NCBI GenBank assembly: GCA_937904325.1
Contig: CALGTK010000249.1
Coordinates: 1 to 33,956 of the forward strand
DNA: 33,956 bases
Source: an uncultured Planctomyces sp.
GTDB lineage: Bacteria; Planctomycetota; Planctomycetia; Planctomycetales; Planctomycetaceae
Direction of reading: 5' to 3'
Of this stretch, positions 26,686 through 33,956 are shown piece by piece. The notes under the pieces were generated by a model. That model searched no databases. It was not told where the DNA came from and was given only the letters and a program-made list of their open reading frames with translations. A program made the position numbers and the translations under genes. Position 1 is the first letter of the stretch; the number at the start of each line of letters is the position of its first letter.

Positions 26686-28356
26686 ATGCGAACCGTGGTT
26701 ACCTCACGAATTCTTCTATTCGCAATCCTTGCATCAACACTTCTGCTCAACGGCCCGTCTGTACTTGCGCAGGACTCCGCCGGCACGCCGGAAACAGAGC
26801 AGGTCGTCACCGACACCGATTCGTTGGATGAAGCGGAATCCGCATCGACCGACATTGCTCCAACGCCGCCGGTCGAAAATACCGAGTCCGACGGAGATGG
26901 CGGATTTCAGGACCAGGTCAACGATGCATTCGGAAAGGTCAACGGGTTCCTTGCCGCCGGCATGTTCTACAAAGTGGGAGGTGTCGTGCCACTGGCCGTT
27001 TTGTGGCTGGTTATGGGCTCGATATTTTTCACCGTCCGGATGGGGTTCATCAATATCCGAGCGTTTAAACACGCGATCCTTGTAACGGCCGGCCGGTATG
27101 ACAATCCGGAGGATGCGGGTGAGGTCAGCCATTTTCAGGCATTGACATCAGCGCTGTCCGCAACTGTCGGACTGGGAAATATCGCGGGAGTCGCCATCGC
27201 CATCGCACTGGGTGGCCCCGGAGCGACATTCTGGATGATTGTCGCGGGCTTCCTTGGCATGACTTCAAAATTTGTTGAATGTACCCTCGGCCAGAAGTAC
27301 CGCGAAGTTCGCCCGGACGGACGCGTTATGGGTGGAGCGATGTTCTACCTCTCGCGAGGTCTTGCGAAAATGGGACTGGGACCTGTCGGATCGTTTCTCG
27401 GATTTGCATTCGCCGTGTTGTGTATCGGCGGTTCATTCGGAGGCGGATGTGCCTTTCAGGTGAATCAGTCGCTGAACGCGGTCGCCGAGTCCATCGAATT
27501 TCTGAAAGACGACGGCAACCGTTGGATCTACGGCGCCGTCATGACGGTGGCCGTCGGCTTCGTCATCATCGGCGGCATCCGCTCAATTGCCCGGGTCGCC
27601 GAAAAAATCGTACCGACAATGTGCGGAGTCTATGTCCTATCCTGCCTGGCAATCCTGTTGATGAATGCCGGCCTGATCCCTGACGCAATCTCATCGATCT
27701 TATCCGGAGCGTTCTCGGACGATGCGCTCTATGGTGGATTTATCGGCGTGCTGGTGACCGGCTTCAAGAGAGCAGCGTTCTCCAACGAAGCTGGCGTTGG
27801 ATCAGCGGCGATCGCACACGCGGCGGCAAAAACCGAATACCCGATCCGTGAGGGTGTTGTCGCCTTGCTCGGACCTTTCATCGACACAGTTGTGATCTGC
27901 ACAATGACCGCGCTCGTCATTGTAATCACTGGAGCCTACGACAACCCCGATCCAATGTTTGCCGCAGCTCGCGACGGCAATCAGGGCGCAACGCTGACAT
28001 CACTCGCGATGGACAGCCAGATCACAGGTTTCCGTTATGTGCTGGCAATCGCCGTCACACTGTTTGCTTATTCGACGATGATCTCCTGGTCCTACTACGG
28101 AGAACGCTGCTGGGCCTACATTTTTGGTGATGGGTCATCGATGGTGTATCGCATCATCTTTCTCTGTTTCGTATTTCTAGGTTCAATCGTTTCCGCGACG
28201 AATGTGCTCGACTTTGGCGATCTGATGATTCTGGGTATGGCATTTCCAAACGTCATCGGAGTCGTTCTTCTTTCAGGAGAGGTTGCTTCCGACCTGAAGG
28301 TCTACTGGCAGAAATACACCAACGGCGAATTTGTCGAGTACAACAAATCGAAGTAA
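26686..28356 (+). CDS. Sodium:alanine/glycine symporter (AGCS family) with signal peptide
   Basis: The core is an AGCS sodium-amino acid symporter with many membrane spans: NIRAFKHAI, ALSATVGLGNIAGVAIAI, GGPGATFWM, FSNEAGVGSAAIAHAAAKT and SWSYYGERCWAYIFG are family hallmarks. Ahead of it are a signal peptide (MRTVVTSRILLFAILASTLL, cleavage near VLAQ) and about 50 acidic, Thr/Pro-rich residues, which most AGCS proteins lack. The ATG at 26686 has GGGAGAG upstream; a TTG at 26644 would bury the signal peptide. It follows the M20 gene by 123 bp and may take up the amino acid that enzyme releases (inference). Confidence 0.93.
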   Translation: MRTVVTSRILLFAILASTLLLNGPSVLAQDSAGTPETEQVVTDTDSLDEAESASTDIAPTPPVENTESDGDGGFQDQVNDAFGKVNGFLAAGMFYKVGGVVPLAVLWLVMGSIFFTVRMGFINIRAFKHAILVTAGRYDNPEDAGEVSHFQALTSALSATVGLGNIAGVAIAIALGGPGATFWMIVAGFLGMTSKFVECTLGQKYREVRPDGRVMGGAMFYLSRGLAKMGLGPVGSFLGFAFAVLCIGGSFGGGCAFQVNQSLNAVAESIEFLKDDGNRWIYGAVMTVAVGFVIIGGIRSIARVAEKIVPTMCGVYVLSCLAILLMNAGLIPDAISSILSGAFSDDALYGGFIGVLVTGFKRAAFSNEAGVGSAAIAHAAAKTEYPIREGVVALLGPFIDTVVICTMTALVIVITGAYDNPDPMFAAARDGNQGATLTSLAMDSQITGFRYVLAIAVTLFAYSTMISWSYYGERCWAYIFGDGSSMVYRIIFLCFVFLGSIVSATNVLDFGDLMILGMAFPNVIGVVLLSGEVASDLKVYWQKYTNGEFVEYNKSK

Positions 28357-29006
28357 CAACCGGAGCACTTAACGACTGGCGCCGCGTTCGATACCTGCTT
28401 AACTTTTACTGCCCGTTCTGCTGAGCGGAGTGTCATTATTCTTCGCCAGATTTCTTTCATGGATGGTCCTATTGCGTCACCAGCAGGGCTGACGTGAAAC
28501 TTGACAAAAAAGTCGAAGCGATCGCCACTTTGAAAGCCGTCGAAGTTCCTGATGATAAGTTTATGATTTCCAGCTGCGTCGACATGGCGGATATGAACAG
28601 CAAGGAATAAGCAAAGAAGGTTCGGACGCAGTGCTGAAGGTATTTGCCAACGCGGAAACGGGCCGTACCCTCGCGCTGGTCTTCGTCTATTTTCGGGTGG
28701 TTAACATTTGTCTGGCTTATCGGGATCAGCTGCTCACTCCGGCCGCAGCCGACGTCATGACTGTCTTTCGCTTTGTTGCCACTGCTGGGTTGACGATATT
28801 TTTGGCGGCGAGCATTCAGCACGCCATCTGATTTCGCAATTGCATCGTCGGACACATCATCGAGTCCGTGCTTTACGCGGCAATCGTCGCTGGCATCTTT
28901 GGTGCGCTGTGGCCGGCTGCGCAGCACTTTGTGCTTCGCAGGTTGGATTTATCCGAAGACTTCACGAAACTTTCCACGCTCCCTCGCTGCGCTATTTGCG
29001 GCGAAG
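28357..29006 (+). other. Gap with probable decayed membrane-protein gene, not identified
   Basis: About 650 bases lack an intact gene. On plus, one frame is open from about 28440 to 28610 (including DKKVEAIATLKAVEVPDDK). A second carries on from about 28560 (RRHGGYEQQGISKEG, then LALVFVYFRVVNICLAY and FRFVATAGLTIFLAASIQHAI) to a TGA at 28829-28831. It then continues in the same frame past the stop (IIESVLYAAIVAGIFGALW) toward 29000. The run of hydrophobic segments through a stop and a frame change suggests a degraded membrane protein. I cannot name the family. Confidence 0.35.
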
Positions 29007-30182
29007 TTATTGATCAGCTTCGTCAGGTGAAGCTTGAACTGCGCTGCGTTTCGGCGGCCGAGGTCCAAGTATCTGATGCAACGTGCAGGCGATTTTTGCG
29101 TTGTAGAGTTTCCGTCGACGCGTCGACTGCCGGCGGACCGTTTTTTCGAATTTTTCGAACGGTGTCAGTACAAAGAACGACCAGGTTTCGAGCCTGTTGA
29201 AGACTCCGGCCATGCTGGCGTAAATCCTTTCGACTTCCGCCTCTTCGCCCATCCGCTCTCCGTAGGGCGGATTCGTGACTACACAGCCATACTTTTTCTG
29301 AGAACGTAACTCATGGAACGGTCGCTGTTGAAAATGTACCAGCTCGCCAACGCCGGCTTTGTTTGCGTGAAACCGTGCCATCCCAAGAACCACGGGATCA
29401 ACGTCCGTCCCGATCAGTAGCTCTTCGGGAGCCGGACGCATGAGGTCTTTCGCCTCCTGCCAGGCGTGCTCCCAGACGGAGTCTTCAATCTGAGGCCAGT
29501 CGCTGCAGGCAAAGACGCGGTTCAGTCCTGGGGCCCGGTTGGTCGCAATCAACGCCGCTTCGATGGGAATCGTCCCGCTACCGCAGAACGGGTCGACGAA
29601 GGGACGCTCGGGATTCCAGACGCTGAGCTGAACCATCGCCGCCGCCAGCGTTTCTCTCAGTGGAGCCTTTGCCGTCAGCTTTCGGTAACCGCGTTTGTTG
29701 AGCCCCGAACCGGATGTGTCAATTGTCAGTTTCACGTTGTTCTTGTGGACAGAAACCTCGATCGGGTACAGCGGTCCGGATTCTTCGAACCAGTCAACGT
29801 CGTACGCCGATCGAAGTCGCTCGACGATTGCTTTCTTCACGATACGTTGACAGTCAGGGACGCTGTGGAGTTGCGACTTCGACGATCGGCCCGTGACTGG
29901 AAATTCAGCGTCGCGTGGTAACCATTGTTCCCAGGGCAAATCCCGCGTCAGGTCAAACAGTTGGCCGAAATCGTGTGCTTTGAACTCGCCGATCTGCAGC
30001 ACAACGCGATCCGCACTCCGTAACCAGAGGTTCGCGCGAACGATAGCGTCAAGCCCGCCGGAGAAATGGACTCGTCCGTCTTCGGACTTCGGGTCTTCAA
30101 AACCCAAAGCTTTCAGCTCGCGGGAAACAACGGCTTCCAGACCGAAACCGACTCGCGCTGTCAGATGAAACGTGTTACTCAC
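29007..30182 (-). CDS. THUMP-domain class I methyltransferase, 23S rRNA guanine-N2 type (RlmL N-half/YpsC)
   Basis: The 391-residue protein matches the N-terminal half of RlmL, the enzyme class that makes N2-methylguanosine (m2G2445 in E. coli 23S rRNA). A ferredoxin-like/THUMP region (about residues 5-160) is followed by the Rossmann methyltransferase, with DPFCGSGTIPIEAA (about residue 197) for SAM and the catalytic NPPYGER (about residue 302). The second methyltransferase half of E. coli RlmL (RlmK) is absent, as in YpsC-type proteins. The start is a GTG overlapping the DUF2062 stop as GTGA, so the two genes are coupled. Confidence 0.92.
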   Translation of the reverse strand: MSNTFHLTARVGFGLEAVVSRELKALGFEDPKSEDGRVHFSGGLDAIVRANLWLRSADRVVLQIGEFKAHDFGQLFDLTRDLPWEQWLPRDAEFPVTGRSSKSQLHSVPDCQRIVKKAIVERLRSAYDVDWFEESGPLYPIEVSVHKNNVKLTIDTSGSGLNKRGYRKLTAKAPLRETLAAAMVQLSVWNPERPFVDPFCGSGTIPIEAALIATNRAPGLNRVFACSDWPQIEDSVWEHAWQEAKDLMRPAPEELLIGTDVDPVVLGMARFHANKAGVGELVHFQQRPFHELRSQKKYGCVVTNPPYGERMGEEAEVERIYASMAGVFNRLETWSFFVLTPFEKFEKTVRRQSTRRRKLYNAKIACTLHQILGPRPPKRSAVQASPDEADQ

Positions 30183-30718
30183 AATGAAGCCCGATCGTGA
30201 TTCTGATCGTCGTTCGGAACTTCACTTTGATGGCATCGACGAAGCAACCATCGCATCGTTGGATAGGTCACCGCACTGCTCACGATGGCGACCAACAGGC
30301 ATCCCACGAGCAGCGGTGCTCCCAGGTCGGTAATCAACGATAACGCTCGCTCTGACCACTTCTCGTGGCTGTCGAATTGGACGATCGCCACGAAGTCTTC
30401 GTACGTGACGTCGGACGGGATAAAACATGTCCCGACCTGATAGTTGAACCAGTAGATAGGAACAAAGGTCAGCGGATTTGTCACATAGACCGTCAGTACG
30501 GCTGCGATCTTGTTGAAGCGGAGGAGCGGCCGAGTCAGAAAAGCTATGACCACCACGATGATCATCTGAACGCCCACCGTTGGTGTCATCCCGATAAACA
30601 TCCCGATTGTCGTGCCGAGAGCCACTGAATGAGGCGTATCGTCCAGCATCAAAATTTTACGCAGCAACGCTCGAGCCGTCATACGCGGTTTCGGGATTTC
30701 GTCGATGCTGGTCGACAT
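30179..30718 (-). CDS. DUF2062 membrane protein
   Basis: The 179-residue protein carries the DUF2062 signature: DDTPHSVALGTTIGMFIGMTP, then several hydrophobic spans and VYVTNPLTFVPIYW. The domain occurs alone or fused to glycosyltransferases and has no firm function. It ends inside the start of the rRNA methyltransferase gene (4-base overlap). A TATAAT lies 24 bases before the ATG (see the promoter entry), but no clear ribosome site is present. Confidence 0.88.
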   Translation of the reverse strand: MSTSIDEIPKPRMTARALLRKILMLDDTPHSVALGTTIGMFIGMTPTVGVQMIIVVVIAFLTRPLLRFNKIAAVLTVYVTNPLTFVPIYWFNYQVGTCFIPSDVTYEDFVAIVQFDSHEKWSERALSLITDLGAPLLVGCLLVAIVSSAVTYPTMRWLLRRCHQSEVPNDDQNHDRASL

Positions 30719-30741
30719 GTCAGCCTGAAATTGAAACGAGA

Positions 30742-30747
30742 ATTATA
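30742..30747 (-). promoter_or_regulatory. Possible -10 box for the DUF2062-methyltransferase operon
   Basis: On the minus strand a perfect TATAAT stands 24 bases upstream of the DUF2062 ATG. The -35 position (about 30764-30770) is a poor match (GGTCAA-like), so this is a tentative sigma-70-type promoter. Confidence 0.3.
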
Positions 30748-30951
30748 AATGTCGCCGAATGATTGACCCGCCGCAGTAACCAGTATCGTCACGTTGCCGT
30801 CGGTGCCGCAGCAGATTGCGAAAACAGCTTCTCACATGCCGAATCGACCGCAAAGCTGGCTGAAAGTAGAATGGATAGTCTGTAGAGATTAGGAGGCCTC
30901 ACCTGCTTCGCCCAGCCGCCCGTAACGACATCATCGATCGTGGAGAATAAA

Positions 30952-30990
30952 GAAACGCCTCGGTCATTGGTGGGATGAACGAGGCGTTTC
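30952..30990 (-). terminator. Rho-independent-type terminator downstream of the PpiD-like gene
   Basis: GAAACGCCTCG (30952-30962) and CGAGGCGTTTC (30980-30990) pair over 11 bp. An inner TCAT/ATGA pairing (30964-30967 and 30975-30978) extends the stem toward a 7-base loop. Read on minus, TTTATTC follows the stem. It lies about 130 bp past the PpiD-like stop. Confidence 0.7.
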
Positions 30991-31122
30991 CTGAACTTGG
31001 CGTTCAGACTGGAAGACTCTAAAGCACTTTCATCGTTAGTTTTCAGAGCCCTGCAGGAGGGCCACCAAGAAAACCAAGGCCTTTCAGCGATCTAGCTCCT
31101 GCACAGAAACCATGAAAATGGT

Positions 31123-33956
31123 CTAAATGGCATCCAGTTCTTCGACGCTGACGTTGTGCTTCGCGAAGAACTCGGCCTGCCACGCCTGATAAATCTCAGA
31201 GCCCTGAGAATTTGCCAACTGACCGTAGATTTGCGACATCGGAACGTTCTCGGTGATGAACTGCTGCCGGTTCCGTGCCAGGCTGGGATCGTCATCGTCG
31301 TCGGACGGAGGATTGCGAGCTTTTACGTAGACAACGTAGTAAATCTGCTTCGTTACGTTTGGAATGACAACAACGTCACCGACTGGTGTTTCCGACACTG
31401 TTTTCATGAAGTTGTCATCGACTCCGTCGATACCAGACACGATATCGAACTCAAGCGTCGGTTGACCAAACTGATTCCCTTGCAGTGCCTGGTTTGACTG
31501 TCGATACCAGGTAAACGATTCGCCACCGAGCACGGACAATGGTTCGTCAACGACTTTATTGCTCGGTGCTTCTTCGTTGTCTGTTTCAACCGCGGCAGGT
31601 GCCGACTCTTTGGTTTCAGTCTCACCTGCGGCTGCTTCAGCTCCTTCTTCGTCTTCGCAGGGATCTTCCTTCTCAGACTCGTCCGAGGCTTCGCCGCCAT
31701 CTTCGGCCGGTTCGGAGTCCGATGGGTCCTCTTCATTCGCCTCTTTGATGACAGGTGCTTTGGCTCCGAAGACAGACTGATCAGCGACACCTTCGGCGAT
31801 CGACACGATGCTTGACTCGGCAAGTTTCGCTTGAAGAGATTTGGCTAGTTCTTTCGCTCGTGCTTCAGCATCCGAACGGGCGTTTCGAATCCTCACAGCT
31901 TTTTCAACCTGCTCGCGAACTCCTGGTTCGTCGAGTGTTGGCACATGCTGCTCATTCTCTCCTGCAGCCCAGAAGGCGTAGCGAGCGTCGTCGGACAGGT
32001 CCTGCGCTTCCTCAGGGATGAACAATGTCGTCGCTCCGGTAAACAACCGAGCGGCTGCTGACTTTGGTTGAGTTTGATCCATAAAGTTCGACGGATCCAA
32101 TGGATCGAATGGTTCTTGTGCAGACCCAAGGCGATATTCGTCATGCTCAATCAACTCCTGTTGCGACAGGAATTCAGTTGCCACGAATTTGAGACCATTC
32201 TCTTTGGCATACGTTTCTGCTTTTGCTGCAATTCTCGCAGCGAGATCAGCGTTGTATTGGTCGTGATCCTTTTTTACTTCGTCGAGATATTTTCTATACT
32301 CTTCGGATTTCAGGTCAACATTGGGGGCATCCTTCACCTCTTCAGGCTTCGCTTCCCGAAATTTAAATCGCCAGTCTTTCACAGCGCTGATGGCGGCAGA
32401 AATCTGCTTCTCAATTTGTTTTTCGGTTTTTTCACGCAGCATGAGATCGCGGATTTCATCCCGCACTTCTTCGAACGATCGGTACTTCACTCCCCCCAGA
32501 TTAACATCCGCTGGTTCTTCGCTGGCGTCTTTCGGAGAGTCAACCGGCTCGGCAGGAGGTTCCTCAACAGCAGGCTTCGTTCCAGCATCTGTTTTCGAAT
32601 CGGCGGCCGGCTGCGGATCGGCTACCGGAGTCTTTTCAGGGGTCTCTGGCTGTTCGTCCTTCCTGGCGTTTGCTTCGTCGGTTTCAGCGTCCTCTTTCTG
32701 ATCCTGTTCATCGCCGACGCCACACTCTTCGGCACCTGGCTCAGTCGCAGAAGCAGCGTCTGGTTTTTTATCGGTCGATGTTGCATCCTCGGCAGGTGGC
32801 TCGTCGTCACCGGCTGGCGTTTCGGTTGGAGCATCGTCGCCGGTTTTCGCTGCAGGGGCGGCTTCCGGCTCATCTGACTTCGCAGCTTCTCCCGGAGCAT
32901 CACCTTCGGTTTCGGGTGTGGTTGATTTTACTGGAGCAGGTGGTTCACCGAACTTTGGAACGCCGTCGTCAAAGCCAGCACCGAGGTCAGGTAACGTTTC
33001 AATTTTGTATTCGGTTTCTTTTCGCTCTTCGTATCGAGCCTTCAGCTCATCTTCAGGAATTTCGCCGACCAACGCTTCAGCCGATTCGTAGTCAGATTCA
33101 AACCAGGCGAGTTTCAAACGATCAGGCTGAACAAATCCAGGATTTTCACCCATCGGATAAACGCCTTTGAAGGCCTCAAAGATGTCTTTGATCTCTTTGT
33201 CGCTGGGTTTTGGCAGTCGAGTTGCAAAAGGCTCGACAGGGATGGCGACCGCGTCAATCGAATGCCGAACGTTCAGCTTCTCGAAGTCACCCCAGTACTG
33301 ATCCGGCATGTGGACCAGTTCGGGATTCAGCACTCGCGATGCGACGCGTGCTCGTAATTCTGCTCGCAACGTTTCGTAGAGTTCCGACTCGCCGATGCCC
33401 AACTGGCTTCGGATCTTCGTCAAAGCTTCACGGCTCATTGCGTTTTCGGAGACCGTCTTGATGTAATCGGTAATGAACTCGTCGCTGATCTCAATCCCTA
33501 AGCTATCGGCTTCCTTCTCAAGCAACATTTTCGTCACGACAGACCGGCTTGATGTGTCACCGAAGCGATACTGACGGAGGTAATAGTTGGCCATCATCGG
33601 ATGCACTTCTTCGCTTCGCTCCCGAAACGCGCTGATGACAAACTGGTTGGCCATGTCGCGTTTCTGTTTCATTTCGAGCAGATCACGATTGGTCAAACGT
33701 CCGTAAGCCGTCGTGATCCCGTCCTGATTTCCAGCCTGGGAAACAAGCAGTGCGCCCGCAATCGCACCCAGCAATGCTCCAACTCCGATGTACGGGTAGC
33801 TGATGCCGCGTTCGTTCTGTGAACACCACATCCAGGCGAGCGATGCTCCGATCAGACCGAAGATGATCGGGATGATTGCTGAGGTCTCCATCTTCGACAC
33901 GGAGTCGAGGATGATGAATGCGAACATCGCAAGGCACGTCAAAATGACCGTCATAA
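31123..33956 (-). CDS. SurA/PpiD-like membrane chaperone with acidic insertions (5' partial)
   Basis: The frame runs off the window end. The ATG at 33954 falls inside what looks like the first membrane span (VILTCLAMFAFIIL), so the start is probably upstream. Two more hydrophobic stretches follow (to about residue 75). Residues about 85-260 resemble the SurA N-terminal chaperone domain of PpiD-type folding factors (TNRDLLEMKQKRDMANQFV, then YYLRQYRFGDT and a long helical stretch). Residues about 336-485 and 735-798 are Glu/Asp/Pro/Ala-rich and presumably disordered. A helical block lies between them, and the C-terminus is DDDDDPSLARNRQQFI to VSVEELDAI. I cannot see an intact parvulin (PPIC) domain. 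It probably assists folding of exported proteins; that is inference. Confidence 0.78.
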   Translation of the reverse strand, partial: MTVILTCLAMFAFIILDSVSKMETSAIIPIIFGLIGASLAWMWCSQNERGISYPYIGVGALLGAIAGALLVSQAGNQDGITTAYGRLTNRDLLEMKQKRDMANQFVISAFRERSEEVHPMMANYYLRQYRFGDTSSRSVVTKMLLEKEADSLGIEISDEFITDYIKTVSENAMSREALTKIRSQLGIGESELYETLRAELRARVASRVLNPELVHMPDQYWGDFEKLNVRHSIDAVAIPVEPFATRLPKPSDKEIKDIFEAFKGVYPMGENPGFVQPDRLKLAWFESDYESAEALVGEIPEDELKARYEERKETEYKIETLPDLGAGFDDGVPKFGEPPAPVKSTTPETEGDAPGEAAKSDEPEAAPAAKTGDDAPTETPAGDDEPPAEDATSTDKKPDAASATEPGAEECGVGDEQDQKEDAETDEANARKDEQPETPEKTPVADPQPAADSKTDAGTKPAVEEPPAEPVDSPKDASEEPADVNLGGVKYRSFEEVRDEIRDLMLREKTEKQIEKQISAAISAVKDWRFKFREAKPEEVKDAPNVDLKSEEYRKYLDEVKKDHDQYNADLAARIAAKAETYAKENGLKFVATEFLSQQELIEHDEYRLGSAQEPFDPLDPSNFMDQTQPKSAAARLFTGATTLFIPEEAQDLSDDARYAFWAAGENEQHVPTLDEPGVREQVEKAVRIRNARSDAEARAKELAKSLQAKLAESSIVSIAEGVADQSVFGAKAPVIKEANEEDPSDSEPAEDGGEASDESEKEDPCEDEEGAEAAAGETETKESAPAAVETDNEEAPSNKVVDEPLSVLGGESFTWYRQSNQALQGNQFGQPTLEFDIVSGIDGVDDNFMKTVSETPVGDVVVIPNVTKQIYYVVYVKARNPPSDDDDDPSLARNRQQFITENVPMSQIYGQLANSQGSEIYQAWQAEFFAKHNVSVEELDAI

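Larger units (their letters stand above)
30719..31122. other. Gap, no gene seen
   Basis: The 404 bases between two minus-strand genes contain a candidate promoter at the DUF2062 side and a strong terminator at 30952-30990. I see no protein-like frame or RNA gene otherwise. Confidence 0.6.

Noticed and set aside
28868-29200. 110-codon plus-strand frame with a CAICG motif that could suggest a zinc site
   Set aside because: Its 3' two-thirds are antisense to the rRNA methyltransferase gene, and the motif is a single cysteine pair; the part before 29007 is treated as a remnant.
32068-32877. 269-codon plus-strand frame opposite the PpiD-like gene
   Set aside because: It mirrors low-complexity acidic sequence on the coding strand; composition (Phe, Arg, Leu runs) is that of an antisense shadow.

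Overview
The window reads as a stretch of planctomycete chromosome (inference from gene content and architecture, not from a search). The signs are a very large membrane Ser/Thr kinase with a WD40 tail, a secreted squalene-cyclase-like repeat protein, an AGCS transporter carrying its own signal peptide, a PurS-PurL fusion, and loose gene packing with short mixed-strand operons. Base composition looks even, near 53% GC by eye. I see no transposase, integrase, phage gene, CRISPR array, rRNA or convincing tRNA.

Layout. Positions 1-5286 hold the kinase-WD40 giant, whose 5' end lies outside the window. A phytoene-desaturase-like flavoprotein (minus) faces it, and diverging from that are a secreted terpene-cyclase-like protein and a serine hydrolase (7.1-9.4 kb). 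An isoprenoid operon follows: a polyprenyl diphosphate synthase and a DXS-type enzyme joined by a 1-nt overlap, then ATP-type PEP carboxykinase (9.9-14.5 kb). Directly behind pckA lies a decayed fragment of the elongation factor Tu gene. A minus-strand trp cluster (15.0-18.2 kb) reads trpB, broken antitoxin, broken toxin, trpA, dinB-like. Then come an adenylate-kinase-like gene (+), and on minus purL, tyrA and a small exported protein. The plus-strand set at 24.4-28.4 kb is a double-GNAT protein, an M20 deacetylase and an AGCS symporter. The window ends on minus with an RlmL-type rRNA methyltransferase overlapped by a DUF2062 membrane protein, and a SurA/PpiD-like membrane chaperone cut by the window edge.

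Most intact genes are housekeeping: isoprenoid precursors, gluconeogenesis, tryptophan, tyrosine and purine synthesis, rRNA modification and envelope protein folding. The best material lies between genes. A toxin-antitoxin pair sits between trpB and trpA, and both partners can be read as dead: the toxin through a 19-bp tandem duplication, the antitoxin through two in-frame stops. The tuf relic can be followed through stops and frameshifts for about 180 codons. Two further gaps (9.4-9.9 and 28.4-29.0 kb) look like older unidentified coding remnants, and 23.9-24.2 kb could hold a small RNA. I found no convincing new multi-gene system.
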